A stretch of DNA of 64,000 nt from Xanthostigma xanthostigma (lineage: Eukaryota; Arthropoda; Insecta; Raphidioptera; Raphidiidae). Under the pieces are notes generated by a model, which had not been told where the DNA came from, did no database searches, and saw nothing but the letters and a program-made list of their open reading frames with translations. Below, in pieces: positions 24,360 through 35,752 of this stretch; within the stretch, counting starts at the first letter, position 1; each line of letters opens with the position of its first letter. The translations under genes were made by a program, and so were the position numbers. The stretch is from assembly GCA_963575645.1 (NCBI GenBank), contig OY754464.1:61602948-61666947 (forward strand), given 5' to 3'.

Positions 24360-24378
24360 ACCATAAAAGAATAAATAT

Positions 24379-25010
24379 TGTAACACACGCTTGGCTTCCG
24401 TCGGTGTCGGTCTAACAATAGCACACAGAACGGCGGCATGAGACGTTGTTGAACAAGCAGGAAGCCAAATTTCTTTGTATTGCCTGAAGAGCGAAAGACC
24501 GATAAAGGCGGGTTTGGAACACAAATAAGACTGCCTGAATTGTATAGAAAGAAATTGGCGCGGAAATGCTTGACTCACGCGGCGGCAGGGGATATAAATA
24601 CGATGCACCTACAGTCAGTAGGAGAGACGCAATTTGGACACGGTGTAGTGAAGACGTGGATTACGAAATAAATAAAGCTGTGTGGTTATTAGACCATTAA
24701 GTGCAGATATAAATTAGAGTGTTACAGATAATTTTGTGTATCTATACAAGACATTCAGTCGTGTATAAGAACTTTTAGAATGTTTTATGTATATATGGAC
24801 TTTTAGTAGTAAAGTGTTTTGTATGCGTAGACTACTATTAGTATAGTGACTTTGAATTCTTACTTTATTACTTAGTTGTTTTCTGTTACGGTATTGTTTT
24901 TTATGTTTTCGTTTTAGTGTGTTTCATTTATCTGTTCGTTATTCGTTTTGTGAACGTTTTTATAAGTATAAATAAATATTCTCCACCACAGAAAGAACAA
25001 TTTTGTTACA
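24379..25010 (+). mobile_element. Solo LTR 2 (diverged relative of solo LTR 1, ATAT target duplication)
   Basis: The 632-bp element has inverted ends TGTAACA/TGTTACA and a flanking 4-bp duplication, ATAT (24,375-24,378 and 25,011-25,014). It contains TATAAATA at 24,593, a TCAGT initiator at 24,615 and AATAAA at 24,667. Scattered matches to solo LTR 1 (TGCCTGAAGA, GCTGTGT, then ACCATT and AGTGCA) show common ancestry. The 1.9 kb between the two LTRs has no gag/pol frame and each LTR has its own target duplication, so they are independent insertions. Confidence 0.8.
24593..24619 (+). promoter_or_regulatory. Core promoter of solo LTR 2 (TATA plus initiator)
   Basis: TATAAATA is followed 22 bases later by ACAGTCAGT, an arthropod initiator. 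The heat-shock element of the sister LTR is not conserved here. Confidence 0.5.
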
Positions 25011-25605
25011 ATATTATTATACGTTTCTGGATTTTCAGTATGTAACACGGCTTCCGGACCTGTATTATTAAACTTCATATATACTCTAAAGATAAATGAG
25101 AACACTCGGGTAAGGAGTGCTATCCTTATTCAACAGACAAAGACTGAACTGGTGGCGTCTCGTACAATCGATAGAATATATACTATTATGTATTTCTGCT
25201 TAGTATTGATGTGTTTGCAAACTGTGTATAGTCTGTTTCAAACATTTTAGAAGAATAAAAAGTGCTCATATTAATACCGGTTTGCATTATAGATTTTAAG
25301 TGGGCAATTTTTTTAATGGAATTCCTATTGAGTAATTTACCTTCGAAATAGAACGATTCAGCTATAGCGTTGCCAGGTCAGGGTTGCCAAATTTTGGGAC
25401 AGACGGTTACAAAATTGGAATTGAAATCCTGCCGAAAATTTAGTGTAGGTATTTGCTAATACAGGCAAGTGTGGCTTTATGTGAACTTAACCTTTTTGTT
25501 TTTGGACAAAATAAAAAATTTGGCCCCTTAATAAATTAAATACACCCTTCAGTAAGTAAATTCATATATCTACAAACTAACGTTTTCTCTCGAGTCAATT
25601 TTATT

Positions 25606-25931
25606 AAAATTTTAGCAGTGTATTTTAATAATTAGGTACTAAAGGGTAAAGTTTCAAATTTGAAACTATTCTGAGAATTTATTTGATGGGTATGTGACCA
25701 CGATAATTCTCGACAGACTTAATCGATTTAAACGTAATTTGGTCCATATGTTAGAACCTATCATCGCACAAAGCCTATTTTAAAAAAATCTAATCGGGTC
25801 ATTTTAAGGGTTGAAAAAAGTCTACACCGAAAAAAGTTTTCGGGCGTAAAAATACCGAGAAAATTTTCAGACTCATTTCAAATTTGAAATGTAACCCTTT
25901 AGTAATCATTAAAATGCGCTGCTAAATTTTT
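25606..25931. repeat. Foldback element with arms of about 55 bp
   Basis: AAAATTTTAGCAGTGTATTTT and AAAATGCGCTGCTAAATTTTT are inverses; GTTTCAAATTTGAAAC-like centres appear in both arms. Confidence 0.82.
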
Positions 25932-26022
25932 AAACCATGACCAGTACGTAAAAAAACACATTCAATATTCAAGTGTGTAGGCTTTCCCAGCCGGCGTTGT
26001 TCCAAGTCTTATTGGTTTCCGG

Positions 26023-26136
26023 TTTTGTAGGCCGTGGTCCATTGATATTTTATTCGTCTACAACTGTGGTGGACATTACCTGTGAGCCGCTTAGACGAAC
26101 ACTTCTTTCGTCTTTGACTAATGGATCACGGCCTAC
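26023..26136. repeat. Small inverted repeat
   Basis: TTGTAGGCCGTGGTCCATT and AATGGATCACGGCCTACAAG pair with one or two mismatches around 75 bp. Confidence 0.75.
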
Positions 26137-26164
26137 AAGATGCGGCTTTTTACCATTCCAACCC

Positions 26165-26790
26165 ACAAGTATAGTGCTTACTAGTTTAGGTCAAAAATCA
26201 CTTTTCAAAATTTTACAATATATTTTCGTTTTGAGGTCTCCCGAATTCAAAAAACATATTCTGTGCGTCTGTTTGTCTCTTAGTCTGTGAACACGATACA
26301 GGTCAAAACGGATGAGTAGATTGAAACAAAATTTTGGGAGAATGCTTGGTATGCAAATATGAAGATAGCCCTATTGTTTTGGTGGAAAATCGGTGCATGC
26401 GTACAAGAGATATATGCTATAACGGTGTTTTGTTCTTTTGTATAATAATGGTATAGATATTTTTCATAACGGTTTATTGTTCTATTTATTATTTCAAGAC
26501 AGTTTTGTTAAAAAACATTTTCTAAACTTTATACTTCCGAAAATATTTAGAAAATAAATAAACAAAATCAGCTGTTCGTTTGTTTTGTAGATCTGTCAGA
26601 AATAAACTAGTTAAGCATACTTTGATTAATTTTCACATGACGTGAACATATTTTGTAGGTAACCATGGCAACGAATAGCAAATAATTGAATACTAGCCAT
26701 TACCCGCGTCACCTCACGCGATGACAGAAATTTTATTTTTATTATACTAATATCAAATGTTGATTATTTTTGAAGTTGGAATGGTAACAT
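26165..26790 (-). repeat. Dispersed repeat family V, inverted copy
   Basis: It begins CCAACCCACAAGT and contains GATACAGGTCAAAACGGATG, GCATGCGTACAAGAGATAT and, at its far end, the CGTCACCTCACGCGATGACA segment. Confidence 0.75.
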
Positions 26791-27329
26791 GAAATTCCTA
26801 ATAAATTTGTACGACATATAACATAAATACATTCTATATACCATGTCAATGATATAAATATTCTAGTTACTTGTAACAATCAATTATCATGAGTATAAAA
26901 CAGAAATATCAAAAAAACACACGATGTTTTTAAATGGAGGAGAATATTATGTAAAACATACATACTTTATTTCTTTTTACAAAAGGCTAAAGATAGCAAT
27001 ATATCTGCCTATATAATATACATCCATATTTATATAAATATTACATGACAACTTTTAAAAAATATATTCAACTCGTAGAAATTCAAAATAAGTTCTTTTT
27101 GTAGGTTTATATTTTTAAAAGCAAAGATAAAATCCTTGTAAAGCGGTCCATCCACAGCCGACCATACTTGACAATCATTCGGGATATTCTCATAATACGA
27201 AACCGTTTTGTCGTGAATGGGTGCTTCTTCATGCATAAAATGTCTATTATTTTTAAGTTCTTCTAAACAACTAAGGTCAAAGAAAGTATTTACGAAATTT
27301 GTTTGATGGAAGAAAAACGTTGCAGCCAA

Positions 27330-27860
27330 ATTGACGACGGGACCATTCCCACTTTAAAAATGTTTATTAAAAATAAAGAAAAGTAAATTTCTGTTAACGC
27401 GTACTGGACGCGGATAACGACTAGCATTAAATATTATGATATTCGCTTATTCGTTTGCATGGTTATCTACATAATATGTTCCACGTCATGTAAAAAATGT
27501 ATCAAAGCATGCTTAACTTGTTTATTTCTGACAAATCTACAAAACAGAAGAACAACTGATTTTTTTATTTTCAAAATATCCCCGAAATTATAAAGTTTAG
27601 AAAAAAAATTGAGCGAAACTTTCTTGAAAAATAAATAGAATAATAAACCATTATGAAAAGTATACCATTATTATATAATAAAACGCCGTTATAGCATATA
27701 TTTCTACTGCGCATGCGCCGATTTTCCCCCAAAACAATAGGACTCTTCATATTTGCATACCTAAAAACGAAAAAACATTGTAAAATTTTGAAAAGTGATT
27801 TTTGACCTAAGCTAGTACCATTCCCCACTTGTGGGTTGGAATGGTAAAATAACGTTATAT
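27330..27860 (+). repeat. Dispersed repeat family V, copy
   Basis: It begins GACGGGACCATTCCCACTTT and contains GCGCATGCGCCGATTTTCCC. It ends CCCCACTTGTGGGTTGGAA, with a deletion after the TTTGCATACC segment. Two near-antiparallel copies (this and 26,165-26,790) lie within 1.7 kb. Confidence 0.75.
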
Positions 27861-28594
27861 CTCTTCTGTGCATGCGCCGATTTTTTACAAAAATGACGGA
27901 AAAAACAAACAAGTTTAATTTAAACATGCAAAGATACTTTCATTAGTTTTAAATCAACAAAAAATCTTACACATTTTTTAATTTAAAAATTTAATTAAAA
28001 TACTTTCAATACATTAAATTTCATTTTTATATGGTTTTCTTTTTTATACAGTGCGTTCGATAGATTCGTGCCTAGCTTTGTTAGATATTAAAACTGTAAA
28101 GCTCTTTTTCATCGTGATTTCATTTTGCTTTAATAATACCATTTTTAATCTTATATATTATTGGAAGAAGGTTCGCTTGCTACTGTCGAGCTTACGGTTC
28201 TACCGTATAATTTTTACAGAGAAGCAGGGATATCGTCGAGCTTGACACGCAATAAATACTACAGCTATATTTTTCTTTGAAACTTATTTTTTATTATATT
28301 TGAAATCGACATGACACATTTCCGTTCGAATTTTTAATTAATACGTTATTCACTCGTCACAACATATTTTTAATATTTAAAAAAAATATGTTTTTTGACA
28401 GTTAAATGCAATAATTTTGTTTTCGAAAATACACAAAATAATGTGTTTAGCGCAATCTAAACTGTTTAATTGACATGACAGAGGTGCAAGGTGTAAATTA
28501 ATTTTTTTACGCTAATTTTTTTTAAATAGATTTCAGTCAAGTCTACGGTACACCTAGACGAAATTATTAACATAGATAACATTTAAAAATATAG

Positions 28595-29000
28595 TACCTG
28601 GGTGACCGAGCTTTGCTCGGAAAGTTAAATAAAATACTGATATTCAAATACGTATTTATTTTAAGTCTCACTTGGATAGTATTAAAGATTAACTGTCATA
28701 ATATTTTGTAAACAATTGTTTCATTGTTTGTATAAAATTCCAAAACCTACTTAAAATATTTAAGTATTTTCATACGTCAAAAAATTGATTTTTATAATGA
28801 TAAAATTTGTAAGAAAACGATTTTTTCGAGAGATGAGACCTAACTAAAACGATTTTTTGCCTCCCAAAATCCCTTTTCAGTAAATTTCATCCAAATCGTT
28901 AGGGCCGTTTTCGAGAAAATATTTAGGGACATAGGTAGGTACATATAGGTACATAGATAGATAGGTAGATACAAGATTAGCTCGTTTAATAATATAGGGG
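28595..29000 (+). repeat. Probable 3' part of a dispersed non-LTR retroelement
   Basis: GGGTGACCGAGCTTTGCTCGG, ACTAAAACGATTTTTTGCCTC, AAATCGTTAGGGCCGTTTTC and a TAGATAGATAGG microsatellite tail match a layout common in insect repeats. No coding capacity remains. Confidence 0.5.
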
Positions 29001-29879
29001 ATACATTTAAAAAGTAAAAGTAAAATAGTAAAAAGTTTTTATTGTCATGTAGTATAAAAAAATAACACTATTACAGCTTGTTTGTACAAGATGTCAGACC
29101 AAGGGGTCTATAACTCTGACAATATTTAAATATGAAAACATTAGTACAAAGAAAAATAATTATAATTATAATGAGGGAAAAATTAAAAAAAAAAACCGTT
29201 ATACATTTAAGATTTATTAAATAATTCCTATAAAATCATATTAACTTGAAACCAATAAATTATTAAATTATGCCAATATGTAACCCGTTACTGTCTCAAA
29301 ATGAGTTTTCTTCAGTATTTGTTTTAAGTCTTAATTGATTTTGTTGCAGGTTCACATTCAAAATTACAACATGCAACAACTTGAAATGGAATTGATTCCG
29401 AGCAGACACTTAAAATCGGTGTAAGATTGGTTCACGACAGCTCTTCAAATCGCGATGCGGATGCTAATCTCGCGTTGCGGATACAAAAAATTAGAGTCTT
29501 TAGATTTTATAAAGTACTTCAATCGTCCACCATTTTGGGGCATACGTTTCAATTAAAATAATATATAAAAGTTCTCGTAACTATAAGGATAAAATGGTAA
29601 CAAGTTCAAAAATAAATATCAATACATATTATTTTCATATTCAAAAATACGTTAATGACCCAAATTATTCAAATTTAGGATTTTGTAGATCTTATTGTAA
29701 TGGTGTGATTTTTTTGCAGCCTAAAGTAAAAGTTACCGAGAACCTGCAAGACTTAAAATCATTTTGTGTTAGTCGGTCATCTTGTTCTTCATTGTTATCT
29801 CTCTCTAGCTGTACTTACCGGTTGCATTATTTGTAGTTTTATCTTTGTTCAATATTTACATAACAAAATCAAGTTATAG

Positions 29880-30141
29880 TATATTTGCTGTAATCGAAAC
29901 TGCTTTCGCCGTTAGATTTTTTCGCTGTGACGCTGGGTTTTGTTAAAGGCTTTTATGTGTTTGCTTCACACGATGCGTGTATTGAAGCTTGCTCAAAACA
30001 AGTAGAGAAATACACACAAAAAGTAGCCCCGGTTTTCATTCTGAAATCCGTCTTGTGGCTTCGCAGGCGAGCCCGCAGTGACGTCATTTCAATCTTTGTA
30101 ATCCGCACGGAAGCCGGTCCAAGTCCCAGCAGTGTTTCTAG
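29880..30141. repeat. Dispersed repeat family P, copy 1 (continues at 30,693-30,740)
   Basis: The segment around GAGCCCGCAGTGACGTCATT matches 34,080-34,250 and, more distantly, the inverted copy at 56,395-56,800. It ends in a CTCGTGTGCAG motif after the nested hAT insertion. Confidence 0.7.
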
Positions 30142-30684
30142 TAGTGATGTGCCGGATTGTTAAAAATGTATATCCGCGGATACGGATCTGAATACGGATA
30201 TTTGGTTTCAAGATCCGCGGATACGGATACGGATCTTAACTTTCTTAGAGTACGCGGCGGTAAATATTGCACATCGACCTTTGGAAAGAGACTATCTGTT
30301 ATGGGAAAAAGTTATTGACCTCTTTAAGAGTTAACTCTCATAACAGATTGTCTCTTTCCAAAGATCGATGTGCAATATCTCATTATAAAGATAGTTTTTT
30401 AGTACCTTTGAGTTATGTACTATTGGTATGGTACTCACTACGATAAATTTTTGCAATATAAAGGTGCCAAATACGATTTTAAGAAATAAAAAATAATCTG
30501 AATGGAATTTAACAGTTTTTCATTATTACCTAATCACCTATATAATATATAAAATTTCATCTATTAACTTAAAATTAATAAGGTAAAAGATTCGCCAAAA
30601 ACTAACGGATACGGATACAGATCTTTCTTCTCCCTCGGATATCCGCGGATACTGATACTGATACGGATATCTGGCACATCACTA
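30142..30684. mobile_element. hAT-type MITE (TAGTGATGTGCC termini) nested in another repeat
   Basis: A 543-bp element has ends TAGTGATGTGCC and GGCACATCACTA and a perfect 8-bp target duplication, GTTTCTAG (30,134-30,141 and 30,685-30,692). Subterminal regions are arrays of GGATACGGAT-like motifs in inverted orientation, and a 55-bp-arm hairpin lies at 30,262-30,380. It interrupts a repeat that is uninterrupted at 34,080-34,250. Confidence 0.87.
30262..30380. repeat. Internal hairpin of the TAGTGATG MITE
   Basis: Arms beginning ATATTGCACATCG and ending CGATGTGCAATAT pair over roughly 50 bases, including the shared GGAAAGAGAC core. It may itself be a second element inserted in the MITE. Confidence 0.75.
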
Positions 30685-31411
30685 GTTTCTAGCGGAAAAA
30701 CCAGCCTCGTGTGCAGCTGCCTTTAGCCGTGTATTTAAAACGAGACAAATAGAAGGAGAGAGAAATAGACAAAGGAAAGGGTTCACTTGTATCCACCGGT
30801 CATTTAGTGCTATTATTATAATGATTTAAGCCGTAGCTGTCACCATATATTCCGACTGGCGGTATCTAAACTGCTGCCGCAATCCGAGAGCACTAAGAGC
30901 TCTATGCCTGAGCAGGAAGGATCATTGGTCGCAATGTCCCCTTTGCCCAATCCCACACCGTTTTAACCCTTTTCTATCAAACGACACTTGTAACAAGTCT
31001 TGTGATCGAATTTGCATCGAAAATTGAGTGTGTCATCAAAATGCTTCGGCAGATCTACAGAGAGTAATAATATTGTATCCTAGATACAGTACAGATGAAT
31101 TTAAAGTTATTTAACAGTATACAGTAGACTTGGGGATTGTAGTTCAATTCACTGACGTAATTTAATAGATCTTCTTTAATGAAATGAACTAGTTCACTAG
31201 TCTAGTTCAATAGTTCATTTAGTTCAGCGCTCAGAATGTAGAGTATGCAAAACGTAGAGTAATATTCATATGCGATAAGTACGATATTATTTTCTTAAAT
31301 ATAATTAACTCTTTTAGAGCTCTAGTGATCTGCATGGTAAAGTAGTCTAAAAATTACCAAACTAAACATTCAGTTAATAGTCGAGTCAAAATAAACATTT
31401 CAATTTACTAT

Positions 31412-31905
31412 GAGCCTTAAATTTAAAAATGAGGCACTAAATTAGCTCTTAAATCTCATGCAATCGTTAACATGACTGTAGCGCTGCCAGGTCGACCCGC
31501 CCCTCCACCATATGTGACCCGTACTTCCACCGTATAGAAGTTATTCAAAGATTTTGCCTAAAATGCCTAAAAAACAAGAGCCCTAAATTTAAAAATGAGG
31601 CACTAAACTAGCCCTTAAATCTCATGCAATCAACATTTGTAGCGCTGCCAGGTCGACCCGCTCCTCCACCACATGTGACCCGTACTTCCACCGTATATAA
31701 GTTATTCAAAGATTTTGCCTAAAAAAACAAGAGCCCTAAATTTAAAAATGAGGCACTAAATTAGCCCTTAAATTTCATACCATTCTTTTAATCATTCGAT
31801 TTCGTGACGATGCTAACTCCTTCTAAAGCTAGCAGCGCCACAGATTTTGCCTAAAAGGATAAGACCTCTAAAATTAAAAACGGAGCACTAAATATTCCCA
31901 TAAAT
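31412..31905. repeat. Tandem array of about 155-bp units (three copies plus a degenerate fourth)
   Basis: The units begin GAGCCTTAAATTTAAAAATG at 31,412, GAGCCCTAAATTTAAAAATG at 31,578 and 31,731, and a decayed version at about 31,860. Units 1 and 2 share GTAGCGCTGCCAGGTCGACC. Confidence 0.88.
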
Positions 31906-32135
31906 AGCTTAAATAGGCTATTGTAGTTCATTTTGTACGATAAGTAGCGTCGCTCAGTCAAAGTGCACAACCTTGAATTATATACAATAATATCCATAGA
32001 GAAGGGAATATTATTGTGTCCTTGGTATCACAGAACACTTTCAGTTTCAAAGAATGTTGTATGATACATAGTTTCATCTCAATCGCGTGCAGAGCCGCAG
32101 GTAGCGGGTAGTGTGTCTATACGGGGTGGTTTTTT

Positions 32136-32305
32136 ACAACCCGAACACCCTTTTAATTCGTAGAGGTTTTCGAAAAAAAGTTTCGAACAAATGTTGCAGG
32201 GAATCAAGGAGTAAATTTTTTATATTTATTTTGATTTCCTGCAACGTTTGTCCGGAAATTTTTTTCAAAAACCCTTCCTCTACGAACTGTTCGGATTTTA
32301 AAAAT
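32136..32305. repeat. Foldback element
   Basis: AACCCGAACACCCTTTTAAT...CGTAGAGG pairs with CCTCTACGAACTGTTCGG; ATGTTGCAGGGAATCAA pairs with TTGATTTCCTGCAACGT. Confidence 0.8.
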
Positions 32306-32430
32306 TCACTCAGTGTATGTAGAATATAGCTTTAGAAAAATTATTGATATCCCAACAAAAATATAAATGTGAAAAAAGGGCTAAGTTAGGTACCTAGAAA
32401 AAACAGTTTCGTCGAAAATCATTTGAGATC

Positions 32431-32524
32431 TAAATGGGTGCCAAGCTTTCACATGGCAAGTTTTCCCACATGCGTCATTTATTTATAATGAAAACTTGCC
32501 AAGTGAAAGCTTGACATCCATTTA
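32431..32524. repeat. Small foldback element
   Basis: TAAATGGGTGCCAAGCTTTC and GAAAGCTTGACATCCATTTA are inverses; GGCAAGTTTTC pairs with GAAAACTTGCC. Confidence 0.85.
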
Positions 32525-32644
32525 TATTTCTATTCTTCTTTCTCCGAAGCTGTTCTTTCTAGGTAACGAGCTTGGCTCCCTTTTTCACATTGATGTTTTT
32601 GTTGTGATCAAATTTAGCACAGTTATAGTACTGTCATTCGGTAT

Positions 32645-33034
32645 AATAGTCGAGATCAGGAGTCGGGATTTCTTAGGGGTTTTTGTTTTTTTGTTTTTTT
32701 TTTTGGTCAGAGCGTCTATCTTTTCGAGGTCGCTGAACACGATGGTGATGATCTTACAGTTTTTTTCCTCGACAACCCCTTCAAATTAGCCCCCCTGATT
32801 TAACGCCTTGAAAAAAATTTTGAACACAACGATTTTATGGGAAATTTAATTGTCTATAGAAATTTTTTCTTGTTTTTTACTGTAAATGTGATACTATATG
32901 ATCATTTTTCCAAGGAGTGGGAATTTGAAGGGGTTGCCGTGGAAAAAAATATGGGACTCTCATCATCGAGTTCAGCGACCTCTCTAGATTGGCAAAAAAA
33001 CGGTATCCCTTCCGACTTCTGACCTCGACTATAA
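32645..33034. repeat. Foldback element with arms of about 140 bp
   Basis: AATAGTCGAGATCAGGAGTCG and CGACTTCTGACCTCGACTAT are inverses; AGGTCGCTGAACACGATG pairs with CATCGAGTTCAGCGACCT, and CCTCGACAACCCCTTCAAAT with TTTGAAGGGGTTGCCGTGG. The open frames here are by-products. Confidence 0.87.
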
Positions 33035-34074
33035 TGGTGAGGAGTGAGAACACAGTGTTTACTGGTATCCTATATATACGCTTAAGCCTGGTTCTGTGAT
33101 TCTGTCCCATTAGTGTTTGTGGTGCATACACTAGGATAGATTAAGGGTTACAAAATACTGCTGCTCGACTTATTGTGATAGCGAATACAAACAGTTATAA
33201 TTATTAGTTGCAATTTATTATTGTTCGTTACTGTACTGGACTTTTAATAGTAGGTATATCTACGTTTGCACTTTAATTATAATAACATACAGAGTACAGG
33301 ACCTACGCTGTTTACCGGAGAGGATATATCTCAAGGCATTTTTGCATAAAATATTATGTGCACGTTTATTGTATGTACTGGAGAATGTTCAATAGTTTTT
33401 GTGTAAGTGCTATATATCTGAAATTATGGTTAACTAGCGGCTCGGCCCGGTTTACCCGGGTGCGATATTTTGTGTTGTCCGAAAATTCTGCAAAATGTAT
33501 TTCATTAAGAAACGACTACAGAGTCGAAATGTCTGAACTAATAGCTTTGAGCTTATGACGCTAGTTGGCAGTGCCCGCTAGCTCACACTGCTACTTGCCG
33601 CTTGGTGTGCTACAGTGACGCGCCATTTGAACGTAACCAGTTGCGCTTGCCTGCTTGATGTCGCTAGATGGTACGGATACAGTTTTTATTGAGAAAACAC
33701 CGTTATTCTGTACAAAATATTTACAAATTATAAGTACAAAAACCTTCCTCGTTTATCGCTCTTTCTATCAGTGACAGCCGTATGAAAACCTGTTCGGTAG
33801 TTTTTGAGATTATCGCTGACAAGACAACTAATAACACCCACACACTATCTCATTTGGCGATTTCGATGCAGCAAAGAAGAGGACAGTAAAATTCATATTA
33901 TAATTTATTATATTTTTAACGACCAATGCATATGGTTGGTTGATTTATAATCATTAGAATATTTTCTCAATTGATTTATATTAAATCAACTTCATTTACA
34001 TTACGATAAATTCTATTGTAAACTTTCTGAACTAAATATTTGTTTTTAAAAACATTTTATATGGTATCAAAACC

Positions 34075-34255
34075 ATAACTCGCGCAGTGAAAACAGAGAA
34101 ACAAGCACGAAAAATGCCCCCGGGTCTAATTTTGAAATCCAGCTTATAACCACGCAAGCGAGCCCGTAGTGACGTCATTTCCATCCTTGCAGCTAGCGCA
34201 AACTCCATTAAGGATTTCAGCGGCAAAACTAATCTCGTGTGCAGAGGCCTTAATA
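34075..34255. repeat. Dispersed repeat family P, copy 2
   Basis: It shares GAGCCCGTAGTGACGTCATT, a flanking TTTTGAAATCCAGCTT segment and the terminal CTCGTGTGCAGAGGC with copy 1. Confidence 0.65.
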
Positions 34256-34326
34256 GGTTCTAATCAACTTTCGAGCGTCTATAGAATAGCTTTTGACAAA
34301 TACTAAGTATTTGACGTTTTAATATC

Positions 34327-34365
34327 ACTTACCAAAAATAAATTATCAATTTATTTTTGGTAAGT
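34327..34365. repeat. Perfect 18-bp hairpin
   Basis: ACTTACCAAAAATAAATT and AATTTATTTTTGGTAAGT are exact inverses around a 3-nt loop. Each strand carries a GGTAAGT donor-like string. Confidence 0.92.
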
Positions 34366-34717
34366 AGACCAGCGTAGTAGCTACATTGCAAGATGAAATT
34401 TAGTTTTAATAAAAAAAAGAGAACAATAAATCTCTCAGAAAACAATCGAGCAAATGAAAAGAGGAAAATCGTGCTGTAATAATAGAATCTCTATACCGTC
34501 CTCATACACGTTGTGCAGATCTGTTTCAAATGCAGTTATTAAGACGGGAGTTTGCTCAATATCTTCAGTACATAAATGAACAGCATTGCAGTTCTTTCAG
34601 TTATGTTTACAATACGTCGAAGAGACGCGACTCTAGTGGCAACTCCACTTCTCTTCTTCGAACAGGGATATAGCTCGTTCAAAATGATCTTATAATGTTT
34701 TTATAAAAAATTTCACC

Positions 34718-35035
34718 CAATTGGGCGACAGAACCAATTCAATTTCAAAAAAATTGAAATTTTACATATTATAATAAATAAAATTGTTAACGCGTGCGGT
34801 GACGCGGATAACGATTAGTTAATAAATATTATATTTGCTATTCGTTCTCAAGGTTACATAATATGGTTTCACGTGCGTGAAAATTAACCAAAGAAGGCTT
34901 GTCAGCTAACTAATTTATTTTTGACAGATATTTAGAACAGCTGACTTTTTATTTTCAAAATACTTCCGGAACTATGAAAGTTAGCAGAAACAAAAAGCTT
35001 TCTTGTAAAAATAAATAGAATAATAAATCGTTATG
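34718..35035 (+). repeat. Dispersed repeat family V, 5' part
   Basis: CCCAATTGGGCGACAGAACC through AATAGAATAATAAATCGTTA; this is directly followed by an inverted partial copy. Confidence 0.72.
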
Positions 35036-35133
35036 ATTATTATGGTTTCAAACCTACCTCAAACCCTTAAACGATATAGATTTCTTATAAAAAATGTGTC
35101 AAAACAGTTTTTGATAAAGTCCTTTATCTATAT

Positions 35134-35752
35134 TACCATTCCAACCCACAAGTGGGAACTGGTAGGTAATAATTTAGGTGACAAATCACTTTTAGTTTTG
35201 AGGTTCCTCGAATCCAAAAAACATATTGGAAAAACTGTGCGTCTGCTAGTCTGTTTACACGATACAGGTCAAACGGATGAGCGGATTGAAGCCAAATTTT
35301 GGAAAGGTGTTTGGTATGCAAATATGAAGAGCCCTATTGTTTTTGGGGAAAATCGGCGCATGCGCAGAAGAGATATATGCTATAATGCCGTTTTTTTATC
35401 TAATAATAGTATACTTTTTATAACGGATTATTAATCTGTTTATTTTTTTAAGAAAGTTTTGTTTAATTTTTTTTTCTAAACTTTATAGTTTCGGAAATAT
35501 TTTGAAAAAAATCAGCGGTTCTTTTGCTTTGTAGATCTGTAAATAATATACTAGTTAAGCATGCTTTGATTAATTTTTACATGACGTGGAACATATTTTG
35601 TAGGTAACCATGGCAACGAATAGCAAATAATTGAATACTAGCCATTACCCGCTTCACCTCACGCGATATCAGAAATTTTATTTTTTTTTATACTAATATC
35701 AAATGTCAATTATTTTTGAAGTTTGAATGGTCCCGTCGCCCAATTGGCTGGA
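35134..35752 (-). repeat. Dispersed repeat family V, long inverted copy
   Basis: It begins TACCATTCCAACCCACAAGT and ends TCCCGTCGCCCAATTGGCTG. The terminal CCAATTGGGCGAC of 34,718 is thus mirrored here. Confidence 0.75.

Noticed and set aside
24188..24608. Minus-strand open frames around 24.2-24.6 kb
   Set aside because: They cover the hAT MITE and the start of solo LTR 2 and have no protein features.
21887..25014. A single LTR retrotransposon with 5' and 3' LTRs at the two positions
   Set aside because: The two LTRs are diverged, each has its own ATAT duplication, and the interval between them has no gag/pol frame and contains a hAT MITE and other repeats.
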